64,000 nt of DNA, taken from Hydrangea macrophylla. Its lineage: Eukaryota > Streptophyta > Magnoliopsida > Cornales > Hydrangeaceae. The first letter of the stretch is position 1, and every line of letters begins with the position of its first letter. This document shows positions 57,674 through 64,000 of the stretch, one piece after another. Position numbers and translations under genes: made by a program. The stretch is from assembly GCA_033977485.1 (NCBI GenBank), contig CM066998.1, forward strand, positions 59,486,274 to 59,550,273, in the 5' to 3' direction. The notes beneath the pieces were generated by a model. The model did no database searches and had not been told where the DNA came from. It saw nothing but the letters and a program-made list of their open reading frames with translations.

Positions 57674-58843
57674 TCAAAAAGAAATCCCCAGGCCTAATAG
57701 AGGTGGAGCGGAGGTACTGGCACCACTGGCATGTTGATTGGACTCCAAAAGAGCCCTAAACTGAATCTCCTCATGCTCTATCTGCTGAGCCGCAACCAAC
57801 TCCATACTCTCCTAGAGTGCATCAAAGTGGGACATGACCCTGTCCTCCATCTCCTACATCTCAGTCCTGGTCTCGAGAATGAGATGCTCAAGGCGACCAT
57901 AATCAGGTCCCACATCACTAGGAACTGGGCCCTGTCCACCCTCAGCCTCTTCCTCATTCACCTCACCCTCTACAGTCCCCGAAGAGGGGCCTGGCGCACT
58001 CTGGTCAACCAATGGCCTCTTAGCGACTTACGTACCAAATCCATGCTTGGACTTTGCCAAGCAACTGAGTGGGAAGGGGTCCTAGACATGAATGATCATA
58101 TCGCGTATGAGTGCCTTGACCCCATTATCAAAATAGAGTCGAGTGACAAGGGGGCCGTAAGGTAGACTCCCCTGGGACGAGGTAAAAACAGAGACTATGT
58201 ACATGACACTCAAGATAAAGTACAATAGGGAGATAGGGTCCTCGGACCCTATGACAGCAAGGTAGGCAGCGTGGTAGTGGCTAAAGGTAGACTTGTGCTA
58301 GGTGAGAAGCAATGTTTGGCGGAAGATAACCGTAAGGTCGGCAAAGTCTCTGGTCATGGCCCCAACCTTTAACTTTTTCCCATCCCAATCGACCTCTTGC
58401 CCAATCAAATCCTTATAGACGGCATGCGTCGGGGGCAAGGAGGCACCCTCCCAAGGTATGGCAGTAGTGGGCTCCTCGTCAACACCCATGAACTGGGCAA
58501 GGATGCAAGGAGTGAGGGTGAATCACTTTCCATGCATGTAAGCGGAGAACGTGAGGGATGAATCTGGATCGGGAATTAAACTAGCATAGAACATTCGGAA
58601 AATCTCCACCATGGTGTGTTGTTCGATGGCAAAGTAAATGGCCCACCCATGGCGGGCATGGAACACATTATGAATGAATGGTAGAAAGATTGAGGCGTCG
58701 AAGGAGCACTCCTTGAGAATGACCCTGTGCTAGAAATAGGCATCGTGCCACTCCTTCCCCTCGGCGGATCAAAAGTCGCCTACGGGGTGGGAGGGTTTGG
58801 GGTCCGTGGGTCGAGGCACCTCTGTGGTCTTGGGTTTTGTCAT
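57674..58843 (-). pseudogene. Athila-type extra ORF (plant transposon protein-like)
   Basis: A 390-codon frame begins MTKPKTTEVPRPTDP and contains ILKECSFDASIFLPFIHNVF, MHGK, ILAQFMGVDEEPTTAIPWEG and KKLKVGAMTRDFADLT, then an acidic, Glu/Gly-rich C-terminal part. It is like the plant transposon-associated protein encoded downstream of integrase in Athila-group elements; its function is unknown. At least seven in-frame stops interrupt it, most of them one transition away from Gln or Trp codons, yet no frameshift is needed over the whole length. It is preceded by a CT-rich leader and a TATA-like TTTTAAAACC, so it may have had its own promoter. Confidence 0.75.
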
Positions 58844-58921
58844 GGCTAGGGATAGGAGATTGGGGGTGGAAGTTATGGGGGCTAGGGTTTAGAATTGAAA
58901 TTAGGGGTTCAGGGTTAGGGT

Positions 58922-58923
58922 AA

Positions 58924-58966
<43 letters not shown>

Positions 58967-59295
58967 CCGAACAGAGAGAGATGGGGGTGGTGTGGTGGTG
59001 GTAGTTATGGTAGAGTGGTGGTGGCGATGGGGGCTAATGGTTAGGGTTTGAGATTGAGATAGAGAGAGACATGTGGTAGGGATAAAGAAAAAGAGGCGGC
59101 GGCAGCGGCTGTGGCGGTGGGCTATGGTGATGGTGGTGCTTTGTGGTGATGACTGATAGGTATGTTGATGGTGGTGGTTTATGGTGATGGTTGTGGGGCT
59201 GAGAAGTGAAAGAAAGGGAAGGGGAGAAGGGAGATCGCGAGAGAGATGAAGGAAAAGTGAGGAAAAAAGAAAGGTAGACAAAAGGTTTTAAAACC
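58922..59295 (-). promoter_or_regulatory. CT-rich leader of the extra ORF with (GA)n
   Basis: On the minus strand it runs from a TATA-like GTTTTAAAACC (59284-59295) through CTTCTCCCCTTCC, CCACCACC and (CT)n (58926-58964) to AACCCTAACCCTG just before the ATG at 58843. This is the composition of plant 5' UTRs. ORFs drawn here are repeat artefacts. Confidence 0.45.
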
Positions 59296-59309
59296 CACAC
59301 AGGCCCCCT

Positions 59310-59430
59310 CTCGACTTGTCAAAAGGGCTTCTTCGACCAGTCAAAATACCCTCTGAAAGAAACTGAAATGAACCCCCTTCGACCGGTCGAATGGGGAATT
59401 AATTTGACCGGTCGAATGCCCCTCTGCCTG
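59310..59430 (-). repeat. TCGACCGGTCGA palindromes upstream of the extra ORF
   Basis: Two good copies (TTCGACCGGTCGAA at 59378-59391, TTGACCGGTCGAA at 59403-59415) and two decayed ones (CTCGACTTGTCAAA near 59310, TTCGACCAGTCAAA near 59332) lie 15-120 bases upstream of the TATA-like box. The core matches the LTR array of the same element (55.1 kb). Confidence 0.8.
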
Positions 59431-59626
59431 GGTACTCGCCAAAAGAAAGGCCTTTTTAAAACAAAGGAGGACAATAATGAAGGAGTCTCACCCCCTCCCC
59501 TTCCCCCTCCCGGCCTTAACCAAAAAGAAAACAAAACGAAAGAAGAAAAACAAAAACAACAAAATGCTACATATGCACCATCTCAAAACGAGAGAAAACA
59601 TGTCCAACCAAATCAGAAAAAACAAA

Positions 59627-60340
59627 TCAAGAACTCGAGGAGAAGTTCAATGGGCCCATGGACCGTGACATGAACAAAAACTTTGTCGAAGAATAATCGA
59701 TGGGCATAAAAAAAAAGTGTTTTAGCTCCATCGGGTATTCATCCCCCACCTTGGGGTCGTCCAATGGAATTGACACCAATTCAGTGTCAAAACCTTCGAA
59801 GAAAGGTTTGAGCCATTGCCCATTGACTTTAGAGACGGTCCCATCCTTAGGATCCTCAATCTCCACGGCTTCATGTGGATAGACTTTGTGTACTTTAAAT
59901 GGGCCAACCCAACGGGATTGCAACTTGCCCAGGAAAATGTGGAGCCATGAATTGTACAATAGCACCTTATTACCTACCATGAATTGTTTTCAAATAATCT
60001 GTTTATCATAAAAAGCTTTAACTCGTGCCTTGTACACCTTTGAAATCTCGTAGAGTTCACCTCTAATCTCCTCCAACTCATCAAGTTGGAGTTTACTTTT
60101 CTTACCATTCTCATCAACGTCAAAGTTACGTTTCTTGATGGCCCAATAAGCACGGTGCTCAAGATCAATGGGTAAATGTCACGCTTTCCCGTAAGCCAAC
60201 CGAGAAGAAGACATTCTTAAATTTGTCCTATAAGCCGTTCTATACGCCCAAAGCGCATCGGTAAGCCTTGAAGACCAATCTTTCTTAGACGGATCAACCG
60301 TCTTTTCTAAAATCCCTTTTATTTCATGATTAGCCAATTT
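59627..60340 (-). pseudogene. Gypsy integrase C-terminal region
   Basis: It reads [20 protein letters not shown], then VGNKVLLYNSWLHIFLGKLQ, SRWVGPFKVHKVYPHEAVEI and KVNGQWLKPF, the C-terminal DNA-binding part typical of Athila/Tat integrases. Stops at about 60180 (KA-stop-HLP) and 59992 (II-stop-KQF) interrupt it. Confidence 0.85.
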
Positions 60341-60349
60341 GGCTTTGGT

Positions 60350-60930
60350 TTATGGGTGATATGTGGTGAAAACTTTGTGGATGACGCCATATTGCTCCAT
60401 TAAATGAGCTAACGAGGAATTGCAAAAGTGCACCCCTTGATCGCTAATCAAAGTTTTGGAATTTCCAAACCTGAACAAGATATGTTCTTTTAAGAATTTC
60501 AAAACCACCTTCTGGTCATTTATCCTAGTCGCTATGGCTTCTACCCACTTGGAGACATAATCAACTGCCACCAAGATATATTCATAACCATTGGATTTAG
60601 GAAAGGGACCCATGAAATCTATCCCCCAACAATCGAAAACTTCAATGATGAGAATGGGGTTTAGAGGTATGGAGTTCCTCTTGGTAACTTTACTGAGTAA
60701 TTGGCATCTAGGGCATGCCTTGCAAAAAGCATGCACATCTTTAAAGATGGTGGGAAAATATAACCCACTATGGAGCACCTTGAATGCGGTCTTGCGATAA
60801 AAATAATGACCTCCACAAGCTTGGCCATGGAAAAAAGACAACATACTCGGTATTTCATCATTAGGGACACATCGCCTAACGATTTGATCGGCACAATGGT
60901 TAAACACATATGGATCATCAAAGAAAATTG
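60350..60930 (-). pseudogene. Gypsy integrase, zinc-binding and catalytic core
   Basis: Zinc-binding part includes GGHYFYRKTAFKVLHSGLYF and CKACPRCQL. The core has WGIDFMGPFP (first Asp) and TLISDQGVHFCNS (second Asp). The frame stops right after TTYHP, where the catalytic Glu segment should begin ([12 protein letters not shown] follows without the usual NGQAE). The enzyme is therefore inactive. Confidence 0.9.
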
Positions 60931-60949
60931 ATCATGCCATTATCATCAA

Positions 60950-61230
60950 CCGTTCCCTATCTTGGGTGGACTAATCTTGTGGTAGTTGGCTAGTGACAAG
61001 GAAATTAACCACATCAGCATACCACGGGATGGTTGAAACATTGAGCAATTGCTCATCCGGGAAACACTCTCTAATGGGCAAGGGGTCTATATGATCGTGA
61101 TCGAATGTCAAACGTGACAAATGATCAGCAACTACATTTTCTACCCCCTTTTTATCTTTGATTGAGAGGTCAAATTCTTGTAAGAGAAGGATCTATCGAA
61201 TTAGCCGGGCCTAAGCATCTTTCTTGGAAA
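60950..61230 (-). pseudogene. Gypsy RNase H end fragment
   Basis: It reads ILLLQEFDLSIKDKKGVENV and VADHLSRLTFDHDHIDPLPI, the end of gypsy RNase H and the linker to integrase. TAG replaces the Trp codon before ILLLQEF, and another stop follows SKKDA at the truncation edge. Confidence 0.85.
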
Positions 61231-61841
61231 GAAGAAAAAAATCAAATCAATTAGAACCTATCAAATACAAACAGATCTAAGAGATTTGACTATGATTAAA
61301 AATACAGTGGTTCTCACTACATTACATTAAACAAAAATAATGGATAGATTTAAGCTACGAAGTGCTTAAATCAACCCCAAAAAAATATGAAAGCAAGGAA
61401 AAATGATAGAAAAATGAGAAGCAAGGAAACAATCACAACATCTATGTTCAACTAAGCATGCTTCAATTTTTCCCAGTAAATCAGTAAAATACCACGAAAA
61501 AAATAATAAGAGGGCAGATTATTTTGTTGGGAATCTAAGAGTTTCCAAGTTTATGAGCCTGGTTAATTAAAAAAAGGAGAAAAAAATCTCATAATAGGAT
61601 AAATCCCCTAATGAAAGCACAATAAATAGAACTTGAAAAACTAACTATGTTAGTATTTGATCTTACCCTATCAGTACCTTGGCCCTTTGGCCCTTCTAGT
61701 TCTGACATGAACTATTATATTCCGAGAGATATAGAAGATGAAAGAGACTGAGAGAGTAAGAGTTCCAAGAGAGGTTCAAATTAAAGTTGGATTATGGTGG
61801 CCATAGTTGGTGGCTGCATGCGATGGCTGAAATCGAGAGAA

Positions 61842-61886
<45 letters not shown>

Positions 61887-62216
61887 CATGCATGGTCTAG
61901 AGGAACTAGAGGTGGCCGTTGAGGGCGTAAGTGTGGGTTCGGAGATAGATCAGTGAGGGTACGGTGTTTGGAGGGGTAGAGAGAGAGAGAGAGACTGCCA
62001 GACTGGGGAGTGTTTTGAAAGTTTTGTTTGAATTTCAAAATCTTTGGCGTAAGGAAAATTTTTGGGGGAAAGTTGGTGATATGACTTTTTGAAGTCAAAA
62101 CTCTTCATCTGATAAAGTGAGAAGAGAGAATGGAGGAGGTTGAGGATCTGATGGCCCAAAGTGTCCACAATAGTGGAAGGTTCATATCTATTTTGAGACA
62201 AAAAGAATGACCTCTA

Positions 62217-62252
<36 letters not shown>

Positions 62253-63259
62253 AGTAAAACTAATTCAAAAGGCAGTTGAGGAGTTAAATTAGTGAAATTG
62301 TACAACTTGAGACTTAAATGAATATTTATAAATACAAGAAGTGTAAAACATTTAAGATAGGTCTTGCATCACATGTACCAAATTTACTATTGCATGTTTT
62401 ACGATATAATTTTAAAGATTAAATACATATAAGAAAATTCAATCTCATATATTATAACACTACAGATTGAAGGTAATTTAATTTTAATAATTCTTGTAGG
62501 AGTGTCTTACTAAAGCTTATTGAAAGAATAGAACCAGTTCATTTCACCAAATGATCGTATAACTCTTACTGAGTTTTTAAATGTTGTTCAAGAATCCAAC
62601 TTCTCTATATCCACTTTAAGGGCACCTAATTGTTAACGACTTAGTTACTTCTAAAGAACTTTTAATCCATCAAGTTTTCGTTTTTAGTTTTTTTTTCTTT
62701 TATTTTCTTTTTCAACGTGAATTGTTATGTAACCTAGCAAGATTACGATTTTTTTAAAGATCTTTTCAAATAAGGTACATATCAATTAAGTTGTATTATT
62801 TCATTTAACAGTATTTCCATCCACCACACCTTATTATAAAATTTTAAATAGCTCAAGTGTGTATTTGTACTAAATGTTCATTTAAATAAACAAAACTAAA
62901 AAAAAAAAAGAAATTAAAAAGGGTAGATAACGATCTATTTGTAATAATTTTGCAGTTCAACAAATTATGACACAAACTTTAATAAATGTCATTATGTAGT
63001 CATAAAAGAGACCAATATGCGTTATTAAGTGATACATTTTTATATAGCTTTATTTCTCAACATATACAAAGTATTACAAGTAACACCTTTTTGTCATCAC
63101 ATTTATGCATCGTCGACGTGTCAAAATAATCATAACAATTCATTAATTTCAATTAATAGTATTAGTTCTAAATTTTAGTTAACAGTATAGATCCAAGAAC
63201 CAAACAAAGCTTTAAGAACAAAATGTGAGATTCAAATTTTGGAACTATAGCACTATTGC
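61231..63259. other. Non-coding stretch with simple repeats
   Basis: It contains (GA)n at 61843-61881 and (TA)n at 62220-62246. The Ser/Leu-rich minus-strand ORFs near 61780-62200 come from the CT-rich strand. No exon structure or domain is recognised. Confidence 0.5.
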
Positions 63260-63777
63260 AATTTTAATAGAACTTTTCAACTGGCGCACATGACTTGCAC
63301 GTACCTTGCACGTGTGCCATGTCTAGCTTGTGTATATATATCAGTATTTCACATTGGTCTATTGCTACAACTCGCAGGTTGTGGAGGTGTATGAGTCGGC
63401 TGGATAAATTCCAAATATAGCCTAATGCTCTCATACTAGAAGGTAGCCTAAGCTCGTGTCTTCTATCCCCAACAACAGGCTCTTCAAGTTCCAAATTGAA
63501 TGCATGGTTTAGGGTAAGAGAGTAAGAGTTCTTTGGGGTATTGAGAGTGGGTATACAAAGGGTTTGAGGGTCGGGTTATGGGATTTAATCCAAAGTGTCT
63601 TGTACCAATTGTTTATTCTCAATAGTGAAAGAATTGGTCTCTCGGGTGTGGATGTAGGCGGTTTTGCCGAACCACGTAGAAATCTGTGTTTTCTTTGGTG
63701 TGCGTGTTTATTACTGTTTATGTGTTTCTGTGTGTGTTTATTGGGGTAATTTGGTTCTGCGTTTTTAATTCCTAACA
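63260..63777 (+). repeat. 5' LTR (3' part) of a further plus-strand copia
   Basis: The LTR ends TTTTTAATTCCTAACA at 63777. Upstream are a TATA-like GTGTATATATATC (near 63330) and the motif GAACCACGTAGAAATC often seen near copia LTR ends. The LTR start could not be fixed because the second LTR is outside the window. Confidence 0.6.
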
Positions 63778-63779
63778 AG

Positions 63780-63792
63780 TGGTATCAGAGCC
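63780..63792 (+). other. Primer-binding site (tRNA-Met) of the right-edge copia
   Basis: TGGTATCAGAGCC lies two bases after the LTR end. The following 200 bases are leader and run off the window. Confidence 0.88.
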
Positions 63793-64000
63793 ATGGTGGT
63801 CATATCTATGGTGGGTGGAGCACAGGTTGCAATTGGATAGTGGCACGGTGATAAGCCAACACAAGAAAAAAATTTGGAAAATCAATGGAGCGACTTGGTC
63901 CACGAGAGTCGCGACACATGTTTGGCGGAGGCTCGACTAGTGACAAGTATTTGATTTATATTAAATTCAAAATTTGAGTAGTGATAGTTATCCTATATGG

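Larger units (their letters stand above)
54200..61230 (-). mobile_element. 5'-truncated minus-strand Athila-like gypsy element
   Basis: Read on the minus strand: end of RNase H (61230-60950), integrase (60930-59660), a non-coding section with a palindrome array and GA repeat, an extra ORF (58843-57674), a 3' untranslated part, a purine tract and a 3' LTR (about 55570-54200). Gag, protease, RT and the 5' LTR are absent. The sequence stops matching gypsy near 61230 after SKKDA. The extra ORF after integrase and the integrase wording fit the Athila group. Many in-frame stops show it is dead. Confidence 0.88.

Noticed and set aside
57731..58165. 144-aa plus-strand ORF
   Set aside because: It is the complement of the minus-strand Athila-type ORF, which has recognisable sequence.
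58901..59300. Ser/His-rich minus-strand ORFs
   Set aside because: They translate the CT-rich leader and (CT)n/(CCA)n repeats upstream of the extra ORF.
61781..62201. Ser/Leu-rich minus-strand ORFs
   Set aside because: They are driven by a (CT)n repeat. No splice structure or domain was recognised.

Overview
The window is nuclear DNA of a flowering plant, probably a eudicot. It is AT-rich, the gene pieces have GT-AG introns and CT-rich leaders, and it is dominated by nested Ty1/copia and Ty3/gypsy retrotransposons. There is no bacterial-type gene, and I find no complete host gene. The species cannot be named from the sequence.

Left arm (about 1-10,200), minus strand. A line of short exon-like blocks, all in the same direction, comes from unrelated housekeeping genes. 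From 5' to 3' on the minus strand these are a CT-rich leader exon (to 9938), two small unidentified exons (9710-9750, 7937-7987), one exon of the RNA polymerase III second-largest subunit (5610-5731), one exon of DXR (5132-5276, frameshifted), an unidentified exon (near 2571), and six consecutive exons of alpha-glucan water dikinase (1992-403, one in-frame stop). Introns are kept, so this looks like DNA-level capture of gene fragments into one chimeric unit, as Helitrons or Pack-MULEs do. Three small DNA transposons (Tourist-like, MULE-like hairpin, hAT-like) sit among the pieces.

Middle (10,400-41,600). Two diverged copies of one repeat lie head to head (10,440-14,170). Next comes a stack of copia elements. 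A decayed minus-strand copia (14451-28677) is split by a complete plus-strand copia (15453-24184, TSD GCAAC). A 5'-truncated plus-strand copia (from about 28739 into its 3' LTR at 40769) is split by a younger copia (29209-37372, TSD CATTC) that keeps an uninterrupted 505-codon RT-RNase H frame.

Right (41,600-64,000). This part holds a SINE-like insertion with 17-bp flanking repeats, three small MITEs, a 60-bp minisatellite and a long-TIR MULE-like element. A 2.05-kb block of plus-strand gypsy LTR, leader and the end of an opposite-strand LTR is tandemly triplicated (48300-54435). It abuts a 5'-truncated minus-strand Athila-like gypsy (54200-61230) with RNase H remnant, integrase, an extra ORF and a 3' LTR. 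The right edge contains the LTR end and primer-binding site of another plus-strand copia.

The most unusual pattern is that several unrelated retroelements carry paired short palindromes, with a different core in each (CGATCG, ACCGGT, ATCGAT, GTCGAC). They often lie just upstream of a TATA-like box, and two elements carry the same core both in the LTR and at an internal site. The second is the chimeric gene-fragment cluster in the left arm.
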